A stretch of 64,000 nt of DNA, from assembly GCF_905163445.1 (NCBI RefSeq), contig NC_053195.1:2780501-2844500 (forward strand), in the 5' to 3' direction. The DNA is from Pararge aegeria (lineage: Eukaryota; Arthropoda; Insecta; Lepidoptera; Nymphalidae). The notes beneath the pieces were generated by a model. The model saw nothing but the letters and a program-made list of their open reading frames with translations. It did not search any database and had not been told where the DNA came from. Below are positions 21,005 through 31,640 of the stretch, in pieces; position 1 is the first letter of the stretch, and every line of letters begins with the position of its first letter. The position numbers and the translations under genes were made by a program.

Positions 21005-21495
21005 TAAAAAATAAAAATTGGTTGCCTGTAAAGTCGGTATACGGGCGAAAGTTTTACGTGACAACGACTTTGAGTGGTAAAATAATTTTAATGTGAATAT
21101 TCATTCGTATAGTAGGAAGAAGGATGAAATAATAGTAACAATTTAAAACATTTATTTATACAAAGAATTATATTTAAAACATTAATTTATACAAAGAATC
21201 TCGCACTGAATTTCATATTAACAAAATTTTATTTTTACCTTTACACATACATACGTATTTATATACAAATATACATACAATAACTTGCAATACATTTGCG
21301 TACAATGAAACAGCGTTTACTACAAAGGGACGCGTGCCTTTCACTTTTTATGTCTGTCTCTCTCGCTCTTAGGCGGGCTAACCATGCCCGAGTGGTAGGG
21401 ACGCGTGCCTCTCACTCGCTCTCATTGTGAGCGCATAACGTGAGCGGAGCGTAACGCAGTAACCAATTTATAAGACGTTGTCACGTCAATAAAAA
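21005..21495. mobile_element. Putative DNA transposon with inverted termini
   Basis: The left part has TTTTACGTGACAACGACTTT and the right part has AAGACGTTGTCACGTCAATA, which are imperfect inverted copies. The interior contains short local duplications (TACAAAGAATTATATTTAAA near 21160 and a related unit after it) and two GGGACGCGTGCCT copies at 21329 and 21398. There is no coding. Class is unknown. Confidence 0.5.
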
Positions 21496-21731
21496 TATAC
21501 TATGACAATACACAAATCGCCATCTAGCCCCAAAGTAAGCGTAGCTTGTGTTCTGGGTACTAAGATGACTAATGAATATTTCAATAAATAATATACATAA
21601 ATACAGATAAACGCCCAGACACTGAAAAACATTTACGTTCATTACACGATTTTTTTTCCAGTTGTGGGATCAAAGCCACAGCCTTGGACTCGGAAAGCAG
21701 GGTCGCTGCTCACTGCGCCAATCGGCCTTCG
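21496..21731 (-). mobile_element. SINE-A copy, near full length
   Basis: Tail ATACTATGACAATACACAAA at left and head CTGCGCCAATCGGCC at right. The reversed B box is damaged (GGGATCAAAGCCACAG). Confidence 0.84.
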
Positions 21732-21871
21732 TCGTAGTTAAAATAGGTGTTGAAAGTTGGTATGAAAGTCCATCGTTTTAGAGTTATATCCCTCAAACTT
21801 GGCATAAGAGCTTTTACTCGTAAGTAAAAGTAAGAACTAAGTTATAATATTAAAGAAATTATTTTTATTAC

Positions 21872-21986
21872 TAGTATCATCAATGCGAAAGTGAGTTTGT
21901 ATGTTTGTCCCTTCACACTTGCAACTGTCGCATTTCTTACATTGATCACAAATAGTGCATACGAAGCCGCAGGCAAAGCTAAACAT
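21872..21986 (+). mobile_element. Helitron-like fragment
   Basis: AATGCGAAAGTGAGTTTGTA to ACGAAGCCGCAGGCAAAGCT resembles a short Lep1-like element with a different internal sequence; the terminal CTAG has become CTAA. A related 3' end lies at 55840-55887. Confidence 0.45.
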
Positions 21987-22120
21987 ATTATGACAATACA
22001 CACATCGACATCTAGGCACAAAGTAACATCACACAAACGTTTTCCAGTTGTGAGAATCGAACCCACAGCCTTGGACTCAGAAAGCAGGGTCGCTGCCCAC
22101 TGCGCCAATCGGCTGTCATA
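21984..22120 (-). mobile_element. SINE-A copy with large internal deletion
   Basis: The tail (TATTATGACAATACACACAT) jumps after AGGCACAAAGTAACATC directly to the head region CACACAAACGTTTTCCAG. About 110 bases of the normal body are missing, while both promoter boxes remain. Confidence 0.84.
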
Positions 22121-22415
22121 TAAAAAATATGACTCTAAGATAGAAATAATGCTTTTAAATGCCACTAAAAACTCCATTATCGTTCGGGGCACGGTTTTTG
22201 TACACCACCGGTTTGGGCGAAGCCACCCACGGGCGGGTGAAGGAACTCGACGGTTATATTTTAACATTTAACACCGACATGGGTCTGATCTCATCACTCT
22301 CCCGCTCACGGCTCGGCGACTGCTATTTCTGGCTCTATGCGTGACGGAAAATTCTTATGGCACCTGTTTAATGTTCTTATCTCCTGGTAGTTTTTTAATT
22401 TTGTCACACTTTTAA

Positions 22416-22640
22416 GACCTCCCCAGCACAGTGGTTTAAGTGGGAGGTCCCGGGTTCGAGGCCTTTTTTTAATTACTGGGGGAAAACTTGGTGAGATACC
22501 ACGAATTGGGAATTTATAATTTCTAAATTTTCTCTGTACTGAGCTGGAGCGAGGCTTCGGCCGTTGCTAGTTACCAACAAAAACGTGCCGCTAAGTGTCG
22601 AGAGAAACATCTGGGAGATTCAATATGACTGCCATGTCCA
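22416..22640 (+). mobile_element. SINE-C copy, 3' truncated
   Basis: Head GACCTCCCCAGCACAGTGG, B-box-like GGGTTCGAGGCC, core CGGCCGTTGCTAGTTACCAA and GTGCCGCTAAGTG. Homology fades before the usual tail. A fragment of SINE-C tail in reverse follows at 22724-22790. Confidence 0.75.
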
Positions 22641-22723
22641 TGACATGATATGCCATCCTTACAAGAATTCATTTGTGGTTGAAAAAACGACTTGTCTTTA
22701 AAGTTTTTGTTTTTTACTCCACT

Positions 22724-22790
22724 ACAAATCGGCGTTTGACTGCAATCTCACCTTCTGGTAAGATCGTGCGGTCTAAGATGGTAAAGACTA
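22724..22790 (-). mobile_element. SINE-C tail fragment
   Basis: GTTTGACTGCAATCTCACCT followed by GGTCTAAGATGGTAAAG matches the SINE-C tail only. Confidence 0.6.
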
Positions 22791-23067
22791 CATTCAGCTT
22801 CCATCAATTTTTTAGCTATGTGTCACACCCATTACCACTTCAGCTCTTCTACTCGTTTATCTATGTAGTTCTGGTTCTTTTAAGGAACTCCTTATTTCTC
22901 ATTTGAGATATTCCGACCTAAGCTATCTCCATCAACAATGATACAACATTTCTGGCTCAACGCGTGAAGGAAAATTCTTAAAGCACCTGTTTAATGTTCT
23001 TATCTCCTGGTAACTTTTTTATTTTGTCTAATTATCTTTAGCCACAGTTTTTTTTATTCATTTATTT

Positions 23068-23160
23068 TAGTAGCCTTTGACTGCAATCTCACCTAATGGT
23101 AAGTAACAATAATAAGATCTAAGATAGTAGTGGTTACCCTGTTATATTAATCCCATACTT
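23068..23160 (-). mobile_element. SINE-C tail fragment
   Basis: GCCTTTGACTGCAATCTCAC then CTAAGATAGTAGTGGTTACC matches the SINE-C tail. It passes directly into the repeat at 23158-23330. Confidence 0.65.
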
Positions 23161-23330
23161 CTAGTTCGTTTCTACAAGGTCATAGTGAACGTAATACAAT
23201 TTTCACACATCATTTCTATGAACAAAGACAATTCATCCAACCATTGGATGGTCAATAGAAAATAATAGAATGAAAAAAATACCAAAACAAATCGGCATCA
23301 ATGACTTTACAGGCGTGTTACTCCGGTCTG
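23158..23330. repeat. Unclassified direct repeat, copy 1
   Basis: TCGTTTCTACAAGGTCATAG through GGTCAATAGAAAATAATAGA to ACAAATCGGCATCAATGACT is repeated in the same orientation at 24226-24385. The two copies are about 85% similar by eye. No terminal structure or coding was identified. Confidence 0.75.
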
Positions 23331-23790
23331 TGAACTTCAGTAAAATTCTGTGATGCAACAATGTATACGTCATACCTACGTATGGCATTCTGCCCTTTGC
23401 CATTCGATAAACTGAAATCTACCTTAATTAAACGAGATAAAGTTTAAATTCCAATAATAGTTGTGGCAGTGATTAAAAATTACCGCCAAGCCTATGTGAT
23501 TAAATGAGCAGAGCGTCACGTCTGCAGAGTTGCGTCAAATTGCCTGTCTAATTATGGTAACGGTGTCAAAGAACGCTTATCTCTGGCCCACGGAGAGAAT
23601 AAAGGCGTTTTTACACTATCCGATGATATCTCACCGTGATCTGATTAGATGTCGATTGTGCCCGACATCGCGGGGTGGACAGATGAAATAGAACAACATC
23701 TGTGTTAACCATTTTGGGAAAATCTTAAATTTGGGGCCGAAGATACAGGTCACCTGGTGTGGGGTTCGCCGATAACATGAATGGTAAAAG

Positions 23791-24040
23791 AATACTATAC
23801 CACGTTAATGCACACATCGCCATCTAGCCCCAAAGTAAGCGTAGCTTGTGTTATGGGTACTTAGTTGACTATTGAATATTTTTATGAATAATATACATAA
23901 ATACTTATAATATACAGATAAACACCTAGACACTGAAAAACATTTATGTTCATCACGTAAATATTTTCCAGTTGTGGGAATCGAACCCACGGCCTTGGAC
24001 TCAGAAAGCAGGATCGCTGCCCACTGCGCCACTCGACGGT
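23791..24040 (-). mobile_element. SINE-A copy, near full length
   Basis: Tail AATACTATACCACGTTAATG at left, reversed B box GGGAATCGAACCCACGG, head CTGCGCCACTCGACGG at right. Both promoter boxes are close to the family consensus. Confidence 0.87.
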
Positions 24041-24225
24041 TTAATTTATATCAGTTTTTATATGACATTTAAAAAAAACAAGTCGCAAGGACCTGCCAGA
24101 CCCAAGCGGAACTAGACTAAGGTATAACGGAACGGAACGGAACTTCTTACAAAAACCTATCTTCAACAGAGAACGTCCATTGGTTGACGTGATGATGATG
24201 ATGCAGACGCAGGCAGATCATCAAT

Positions 24226-24385
24226 ACCTCTAATTCGTTTCTACAAGGCATCACAAACTTAATACAAATTTCACACATCAATTCTATGAAAAAAGGCGAC
24301 AAATTTTCCTACCATTGGATTGGTCAATAGAAAATAATAACCAAAATAGACCAAAACAAATCGGCATCAATGAATTTACCGTTGA
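24226..24385. repeat. Unclassified direct repeat, copy 2
   Basis: Second copy of the sequence at 23158-23330, starting TTCGTTTCTACAAGGCATCA and ending TCGGCATCAATGAATTTACC. It is preceded by GATGATGATGATGCAGACG, unlike copy 1, so the shared unit starts at the TCGTTTC motif. Confidence 0.75.
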
Positions 24386-24513
24386 CACCAAAAATGTTTT
24401 TTTTTATTTTTTTTTATTTCTAGCCTTTACAATAATCTTTTCTTACTGAGTATTTACTTATCAAGACACCGGTTTCGCTTGATTGTCTTGCTTTAGCAGA
24501 GGCCTCTCACAGG

Positions 24514-24656
24514 CAGTGGATTGCACAGAGTTTTGACCAGGGTATGCATAAAGAAGAAATATGGCAATAAAAGGAAAATCCTTCGCCTTTATGAGTTATA
24601 CCACTTTTTTTTTGGGTAGGCAGTGCCTTTGTGCATGTATGAAGTGCAAGCCACTG
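24514..24656. mobile_element. MITE-A copy
   Basis: Reverse-oriented copy: left end CAGTGGATTGCACAGAG, motif GGGTAGGCAGTGCCTTTGTG, right end AAGTGCAAGCCACTG. Inverted ends carry two changes. Confidence 0.78.
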
Positions 24657-24735
24657 CTCTCAGTCACATGTTCTTCCATGCTTCACGATCATGGGTTTTC
24701 TTGCTGTCGCTCTAAAGTCGTCTTCCCACCAATTA

Positions 24736-25088
24736 TCTATATATATAAAATAGAAAATGTGTGGGTATGTTCCGTATAGGCTCCGAAACGGCTGGACCGA
24801 TTTCAATGAAACTTTGAGGGAATCTCCGGATTGACCTGGCGAGTAATCCTGTTAAGTTTGGTGACGATCGGAGCACTCCTCTTTTTGAAGCAATTCTATT
24901 GTTTGGTGTACATGGGTGTAGATAATGATCTTCACCCGCTCGAGAAGAGAATAGAAGAGAATGAATACGGAGAAAAATAAATGATTTAATATATTATGAG
25001 ACTTAAATTCAAAATTTAATGTTGTAAATTTATTGTTTAAATAAAATAAAGCAAAATCTAGCCCGGTGAAGCGGGCTGGGTACGATAG
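24736..25088 (+). mobile_element. Non-autonomous Helitron with GC-rich 3' hairpin
   Basis: Starts TCTATATATATAAAATAG after an A, and ends GGCTGGGTACGATAG before a T. The 3' hairpin GCCCGGTGAAGCGGGC has a 5- to 6-bp stem and sits 8 bases from the end, as known for Helitrons. A reverse copy lies at 4053-4412. No replicase or helicase is encoded. Confidence 0.72.
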
Positions 25089-25871
25089 TATTATATAGAT
25101 ATAAAAAGCATTGGCAAACTCATCCAATATTCTAAATTTGAAAAAGAATTTTATTCCGAGCATAAATATATAAGCAGATTGTATTTAAAATCAGATAATG
25201 TGAAATCGCCTTAAAGTCTCTGCTAATATAATTATGATTATTCTAATTTGATAATTAAATACTTTACACCTTCAATGTTAATTTTTTTGTTTAACATCTA
25301 AACTTGGACGTAAGAAATCACGTCTTTGCCTCTACAAAAACTAATCTCCTCTAATTAAAATTAGAGTGTGAACCGTGACGGTGGTAGCAACGACCCAAGG
25401 GTTTGTGGGTTAGAAATACTTGGAAATTAGAAATTAATCAGTGGCAACCCTACCACCGCTCAAAAAAGCCCAGATAGTTTTTACTTTTATCAGTAATTTA
25501 AGCGAAGAAATAATTTTGCAAATCCGTTTATGTATGACGGAGTCATGTCCGAACATACATAAAAATATCAAAATTGATACCTTTTTTTTTTTTTTTTGTT
25601 TATTACTTTTCACACCTTTGAGTACTTTTATAAAACTTTTTCCTTTGAGTACACTAAAGACACTCACATTAAATTTTATTTTTGTTTTTAGTTTTTAGTC
25701 CTTCATGTTTATTAGATTCATAATTTTTGATTTTGTTTATATAATAGTAGGCGTTTTATTTATTCTTTAGATTGTGTTATTATTTATATTATTTACCTCT
25801 TAGATTTGTTACATTTTGTTTTTTATGATGTCCTTCATAGGTATTAAGTTTTGTGTTAGTGTAAAAAATGA
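25089..25871. other. AT-rich interval, no supported gene
   Basis: Contains a T homopolymer at 25582-25597 and a small palindrome CTCTAATTAAAATTAGAG at 25350-25367. Nothing else stands out. Confidence 0.5.
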
Positions 25872-25936
25872 TTAGCGGCTCTTCGTTGTCGGTAGAGTGG
25901 TAACCAGCCACGGCCGTAGACTCCAACCAGATAAAA
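25872..25936 (-). mobile_element. SINE-C core fragment
   Basis: TTAGCGGCTCTTCGTTGTCG then GGTAGAGTGGTAACCAGCCA matches the SINE-C core. Head and tail are absent. Confidence 0.65.
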
Positions 25937-26716
25937 CCTCCTCATATTTGAAGGAAGTCGGTTAAAGATATCAAAAATACGACTAGATCGAAAGTCCGCT
26001 TTTGTCTTTCAGCACTTCTTATACATTCGTGATATCGCGCGAAGTTTTTTCTCAGTGCGTGGGACCCTTAATGTCTATCTTTGTAAGCTAATTACATTTC
26101 CGAGTATCAAAACTGTGCATTTCACATGTCTCGGGGATTCTGGGAGCGGTGCCTTTAATGAGGGCCGCAAAAACCTCCAATTACTGACGACAACCTGATC
26201 GCCATGGCAACGGACACAACAAATAATTGGCTCACCGGGCCTCGGTACTGCCGCGTCTGAGGTGTTTGGACACTACGGGCCTATTAATAAACAAGACATA
26301 ACGTCGGAATGACTCAGGTAGGAATTAGTGTACAAACATATATATTTTGTGCATGCCATCTAAGGCGGATTGTTTGTCCCTATATTTTACTACCAACAAT
26401 GTAAAACCAATCTGCAAATAAACGATTTGAATTGGAATTAGAATTAGGTAATATGCCGCGTAAAAACAGTTCATAGTACATTATGCAACAAGTACGGAAC
26501 ATTGTACTTTCCAGTCGAGGTATAAGGCGATAAGGAAGGCGATAGTGTAATAAGCAATTTGCGATTTCATTACATTCATTTTTCTATCTTGTGAGAAATG
26601 TAAGCGGAGCCGGATGCTTCCAAGCAATCTTGTTTGATATCGTATCTAATTTTACAGCTTAGACTAATTGTCTCATGAAGACTACATATTTGACTCATGT
26701 CCCCATGTACGCGTTT

Positions 26717-27016
26717 GACGATATCTCCGACGCAGTGGTAAACGCCGTGGTTTTAATTGCGAGGACTTGGGTTCGATTCCCGGCAGGGCAATTTAGAAAT
26801 TTATAAGTTCATAATTTTTTCTGGTCTGGGTTTTGGATTGGTTCAGCCGTGGCTAGTTACTACACAAATTTGGTATGTTATCGCTTAGAACCGACAGGGG
26901 TGTGTTGAAATATTTTACCAAACCGGTTATAGATCAGGTTAACCAGGTTAGCCGGTTATCATCTTAGTCTGCATCATAACTTACCAGAAGGTGAGATTAC
27001 AGGCAAGTTCTAACCT
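26717..27016 (+). mobile_element. SINE-C copy, near full length
   Basis: Head CGATATCTCCGACGCAGTGG with a B box GGTTCGATTCCC, a core GCCGTGGCTAGTTACTACAC, and a tail AACTTACCAGAAGGTGAGAT. It has a short expansion of GGTTAACCAGGTTAGCC near 26939. The promoter boxes are among the best of this family here. Confidence 0.82.
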
Positions 27017-27560
27017 GTTATCTTTTTCATCTTATCTTATCGAACATTGCCGGCCGAAAGGTCACGGAACACATTGCGGATTGGTGGACTACAAAAAATA
27101 AAAACAATGCACGCTTTGAAGGACTAAACCTGAGTAGCCAGATAAAAAGCTCATAAATAATAAAACAACAGTGCGTTAAAACCCCAATCGGTACACTTGA
27201 ATGCATTTCACCTGTGCCCAAGTTTCAAAGACCTCACAAAATCCGTCTCTTCCTTTCCCCTTCCAACACAATGCGTCAGAGAGGGATGGATGATATCTGC
27301 AGTACGAATCCCGTGGCCGCCTCATCAGTCATATTTGCAGTGAATATAAAATTTTGTTAAGGCGCCATTCCACTAAACTCTCCGAAGTTTTTAGGAAATA
27401 TTTTTTTTAGAAAATTTTAAGTTCATACCTTATAGAATTTTAAGCTTAGTTTTTAAAGTTTTTTCATCTGTGTGTTGCATGTCGCGTGACGGTCGGCAGC
27501 GGAGTAGGGATAAAGTGACAGGCGCTCGCGCAATTATTCATTGTAAGTAATTAATAATAA

Positions 27561-27811
27561 TAAATATACTACGACAATACACACATCGCCATCCAGTCCC
27601 AAAGTAAGCGTAGCTTGTGATATAGGTACTTAGAAGACTGATGAATATTTTTATGAATAAAATACATATATACTTATAATATACAAATAAACACCCAGGC
27701 ACTGAAAAACATTCAAGTTCATCACACAAAAATTTTGCCAGTTGTGGGAATCGAACCCACAGCCTTGATTCAGAAAGCAGGGTTGCTGCCTACTGCGCCA
27801 ATCGGCCGTCA
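27561..27811 (-). mobile_element. SINE-A copy, near full length
   Basis: Tail TAAATATACTACGACAATAC at left and head CTGCGCCAATCGGCCGTC at right, with reversed B box GGGAATCGAACCCACAG. One of the closest copies to the consensus. Confidence 0.88.
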
Positions 27812-27823
27812 AGTATAACAATT

Positions 27824-28000
27824 GTTCGTTGTAAAGTCAACATCTCATGATGATGCTCCGGTTTCGGAGCGTATCATGCGTAGAGGGTACATTGCCAAAG
27901 ATCTGTTTGGTGTGGAGTATAAGGATTGAAGAAATTAAAAACTACGCCATACAGATTCTCCTCCTTTTGGCGGAGTATAGCAAATTAAGCTTCAATTTCA
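27824..28000 (+). repeat. Dispersed repeat of unknown class
   Basis: GTAAAGTCAACATCTCATGA and GATGCTCCGGTTTCGGAGCG recur in part at 18255-18293 (GTAAAGTCATCATCTCCTGA, GATGCTCCGGTT). The rest (TACGCCATACAGATTCTCCT) has no second copy here. Confidence 0.5.
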
Positions 28001-28017
28001 TAAGAAGTAAGAACATC

Positions 28018-28255
28018 CAGAACCCTCATTCAGCCATTATTGTATGCAGTGCATTGTGTCCAAAAATAGTAAAAACGCCCTGCGGTCGTCTTACTTCACA
28101 CCCGCGCGATTATGCTAGCGCACAGACTTTTCCAATTCCCCATTTGATGGTAAACGTTTAGAACATAAGAGGTTAAAATAATGACTGTCAACTGATAAAT
28201 GGAATGATGTGACTAACGGCCTGTTCGGGATACTACATGCTACAATTTTAGTGGT
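28018..28255. repeat. Unclassified dispersed repeat, copy 1
   Basis: TTCAGCCATTATTGTATGCA, GCATTGTGTCCAAAAATAGT and GGTAAACGTTTAGAACATAA are shared in the same order with 54488-54710. A piece of the same family appears reversed at 59400-59440. It is noncoding and lacks visible terminal repeats. Confidence 0.7.
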
Positions 28256-28514
28256 GTACACGGTTTCTGTATACTCTCAATTCTGTGGTCTCTACATTAA
28301 TTATATTATCCGGTGTCTCGATACAACATATTTACATGTCATGAATAACTACTTTTGATGAGGTTTTTTTTGTATGGATTCTACGGAAAGTTTTGTGTTA
28401 AGTGTCTTTAAGTTTGCTTTCCAATGCACTCTTTTGTACTTTCGTCTTCTACCTAAGTAAAGTAGCGTACAGCGATTGAGTAAAAGTGCTTCATCATCCA
28501 CATCCTACTAGCGC

Positions 28515-28651
28515 CAGTGGAATGCACTTCGTATATTCACAAAAGCACTGCCTACCCTAAAATTGATATATAACTCGTACATTTTCGTATCGTGATTTTT
28601 GGCAATCTTCCCGCTGTATGCATACCTTGGTATGAAGCCCAGTGCACGCCA
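28515..28651. mobile_element. MITE-A copy
   Basis: Left end CAGTGGAATGCACTTC, motif GCACTGCCTACCCTAAAATT, right end CAGTGCACGCCAAAG. The last terminal bases are altered. Confidence 0.78.
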
Positions 28652-28819
28652 AAGTCAGGAATATCACAGTTTTTTTTATCCCGAAAAAAGGTACGGTCCC
28701 CGCAGATACGATTTATTTTTTTATTTTTCACTGACAAACAGATCGACATTTTTTTTCCATAGATACCATTGAAATAGGTATGACGTAAGCAGATTTAATA
28801 CAATTATTAACTCCCTCTT

Positions 28820-28833
28820 CCCCCCCCCCCCCC
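28820..28833. repeat. C homopolymer
   Basis: A run of 14 C, unusual in this AT-rich DNA and a likely site of length variation or sequencing error. Confidence 0.85.
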
Positions 28834-29117
28834 ACCCTCGTGACATAAAAAAATTGCAAAAACATAGCCCCCTCCTATAGTACTTACTTATTAGATACTT
28901 GAATGGCCCCATACTGGTACTTAATTCAGACGCCAAAGCATAACATAGGCCTACTGCATACAGATCAAAAATACGCGCGAACGGAATCGCGGGCAACAAT
29001 TAGTGCATGGGTAAAAGATTAAAGAAATAGATTTACAAAATAGATCGTTAAAGATAAAATTTTATTATGTTAAACTGTTAATCAATGAAGTCTTAACCAG
29101 TACTTTTTTTTATATAG

Positions 29118-29179
29118 GTACTACCTGCAATAATAGTTGTAGAACTAATAATTGTACAACTTTATATTGCAGGTAGTAC
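29118..29179. ncRNA. Pre-miRNA-like hairpin candidate
   Basis: The 62-base segment folds on paper into a hairpin. GTACTACCTGCAATA (29118-29132) pairs perfectly with 29165-29179. After a small internal loop, AGTTGTA (29135-29141) pairs with 29155-29161. The terminal loop is 13 bases. Size and shape fit an insect microRNA precursor. I do not recognise a known mature sequence, and a decayed miniature transposon could give the same structure. Confidence 0.25.
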
Positions 29180-29711
29180 ACTAACTTATACATTCTCCCG
29201 CGAAAATTATTACCTTTCATATTTTTTTAGACAATTGTTAATTTTTGAAATGCAAATAAGGATTATGGAAATTAAAAAAAAATACCTTAAGCGTTAGATT
29301 TTTAAATAGAAGTTATGGGGTAACCTTTCTAAAAATTTCTGCTTGGATAAATACTTTAATCTAGCGGGTGTTTCGCGGTTTTTGCCCGGTATTAGCATAT
29401 TAATTAAATCGGTAAGCTCTTCCGCAGCCATGGCGGTTATATCGAAGTTTTTTACAGATTACGTTTTGCTAAGTAATGGAATACCTTAAGGTGGCACTCT
29501 CACTAAATTCAGCTTGTTTCTGTAATTTTTCTAAAGATTCTATTCATATTCAAATCGCACAATAATAGTATGAAATTTTGGTAATTTCATACTATTCAAT
29601 AATAGTATATAATTTCAAGGTAAAATTATTTCAAGGTAATTAATTCATCCTAGGTAAAATTAATATACAGCTTAAACCTGTAATAACAGCCTACAGGTGA
29701 CAATGATATAA

Positions 29712-29944
29712 TATATATACTACGACAATACACACATCGCCATCTAGACCCAAAATAAGAGTCGCTTGTGTTATGGGTACTATGATGACTGATTAATATT
29801 TTTATGAATAATATACATAAATACTTATAACCTACTGATAAACACTCAAAAACATTCATGTTCATCAAATTTTCCAGTTTTGGAAATCGAACCCATGGCC
29901 TTGGACTAAGAAAGCAATATCTGTCCACTGCACCAGACAGCCAT
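29712..29944 (-). mobile_element. SINE-A copy, diverged head
   Basis: Tail ATACTACGACAATACACACA at left; head reads CACTGCACCAGACAGCCAT at right. The reversed B box has changed to GGAAATCGAACCCATGG, so promoter strength is doubtful. Confidence 0.83.
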
Positions 29945-30602
29945 AAAGATAAAAGATAATATTTCACTAATACTTATAGTTTCACAAGAATAGTTCGGTA
30001 AACATGTATTGTGCTGATTTTTTTTCTAATGTCAAATAAAGTATTTTCATTTTTATAATAATTGGGATCGACGACATAACATGCTTCTCGAGGCACTTTT
30101 TTTTAGGTGGAGCCATTATATTTCTAACAGAAATAAATGTTAAGAAAAGACGCTTTTTGTTTTAAATACATCATGTAAGGACTTTATTAAAATAAGTTCG
30201 AGATAATGTTTTATGGAACGCAGCATTCAACAAAGTAAACAATATACTAGTCATCATTGTTCTACTGTGCACTAAAGTTAGTGAATCTTTTTTCCCGTAT
30301 TTAATTCCCGCGGGCAGCGCCTTAAGTTATTTATGGTAATTATGTTTTTACCGTAATAGATGAAAGGCGAGCTAAAGCTGCATTTTAAAAGCTTAACCGC
30401 CTTGTCTTATGATATTTGGCGGAACATCTATTGGCATGTAACTGTACCCATACATATTCATACGATCCACATTGTTATCCAAGTTTATAGTTAAGATAAA
30501 GAACTCTCACCACGATGATCCTACGTGGGTTGACAGGCAATAGATCCCAATGATAAAAATCTTACGATCGATTGGTTTTTTTATATTAATATATCTAAAA
30601 AG
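29945..30602. other. Interval with no supported feature
   Basis: Nothing supportable. AT-rich, with no repeat recognised from elsewhere in the window. Confidence 0.5.
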
Positions 30603-31052
30603 TAGTAATTACAATATCACTTGCTTCAACGGTGAAGGAAAACATCGTGAGGAAACCTGCATGGAGGAGTCCACCAATCCTCACTGGGCCAGCGTGGTGG
30701 ACTGTGGCCTTAACCCCTTCTCATTGTCGGAGGAGACACGTGCCCTTTAGTGGGCTGGTAATGAGTTTATATGATGATCTAAAAAATAATTTAGAAAAAG
30801 ATTCTCATTGTGGGAGGAGACACGTGCCCTGTACTGGGCTGGTAATGAGTTTATATGATGATCTAAAAAATAATTTAGAAAAAGATTCTCAGTGTGGGAG
30901 AAGACACGTGCCCTGTAGTGTGCTGGTAATGAGTTTATATGATGATCTAAAAAATAATTTAGAAAAAGATTCTCATTGTGGGAGGAGACACGTGCCCTGT
31001 AGTGGGCTGGTAATGAGTTTATATGTTGATCTAAAAAATAATTTAGAAAAAG
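30603..31052 (+). repeat. SINE-B with 84-bp tandem expansion of its tail
   Basis: A headless SINE-B starts near AATATCACTTGCTTCAACGG. Its tail CTTCTCATTGTCGGAGGAGA plus GTTTATATGATGATC and the following AAAAAATAATTTAGAAAAAG is then repeated at a strict 84-bp period: units at 30717, 30801, 30885 and 30969. Because 84 is divisible by three, a 159-codon frame stays open across the array, but its start lies in SINE sequence and it is very unlikely to be a gene. Confidence 0.9.
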
Positions 31053-31204
31053 ATTGTATTTGTGTGATTAACACAAATTACCAATTTCACAAAGTAAATA
31101 CAATTCGTTAGTAAAACATATGGGTATAAAATAGAAAATATTATAACTATATTATACTCTAAACTAAAAATACTATTTTATTTCTTGTATTGCAATGCTG
31201 TGTC

Positions 31205-31575
31205 CGGTCTTAAGAGCGCGGTTGCCCGTGGCTTAACGGGCACATGACGCTTAAAATATATATCTCAGACACAGGGCGGCACGTTGCAGGGTGTACAACT
31301 TGCATGCCCTGCATCAGAACACACAATCAACCTCTGCACAGCGCCGGCGAAGACGAGGTCCCCGACGTCTAACGTCATCCGGACGTGGACTCGCACCACG
31401 TTCTCGGAAGCGTGCGGACTAATCACCGTCCGTAAACCTTTCACTCTAATCAGGGCCACCCCCTCAGGGCCGATCCCTACGCTTCTTCGAGCCCTAGGGT
31501 TCAAACTCTTCCTGGCAGAGCCCCATTCCGAGACTCGCCAACAAGCCCGCGTTACGCTGTTAAAATCATTAGGGT
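31205..31575. other. GC-rich island with unrecognised open frames
   Basis: This stretch is clearly richer in GC than its neighbours and begins with a hairpin GCCCGTGGCTTAACGGGC (31224-31241). Both strands carry frames of about 80 to 118 codons, but I recognise neither. It may be part of a mobile element or an exonised fragment. Confidence 0.4.
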
Positions 31576-31640
31576 TAATCAGCTATACACAATCCGAAAA
31601 AAAAAACCCTGCTAAGTGTTGCTCTGTATATAGGCCATGA

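Noticed and set aside
21891..22271. 126-codon frame as a gene
   Set aside because: It crosses a Helitron-like fragment and a reversed SINE-A; codons simply read through repeat sequence.
22159..22344. Short frame after the SINE-A as a host exon
   Set aside because: No splice signals frame it and the peptide is not recognisable.
28721..28999. 92-codon frame with a glycine run
   Set aside because: The glycine run is the reverse of the C homopolymer at 28820; no coding signal otherwise.
30632..31111. 159-codon repeat protein gene
   Set aside because: The frame starts in SINE-B sequence and stays open only because the tandem unit is 84 bp; no promoter, splice sites or homology support it.
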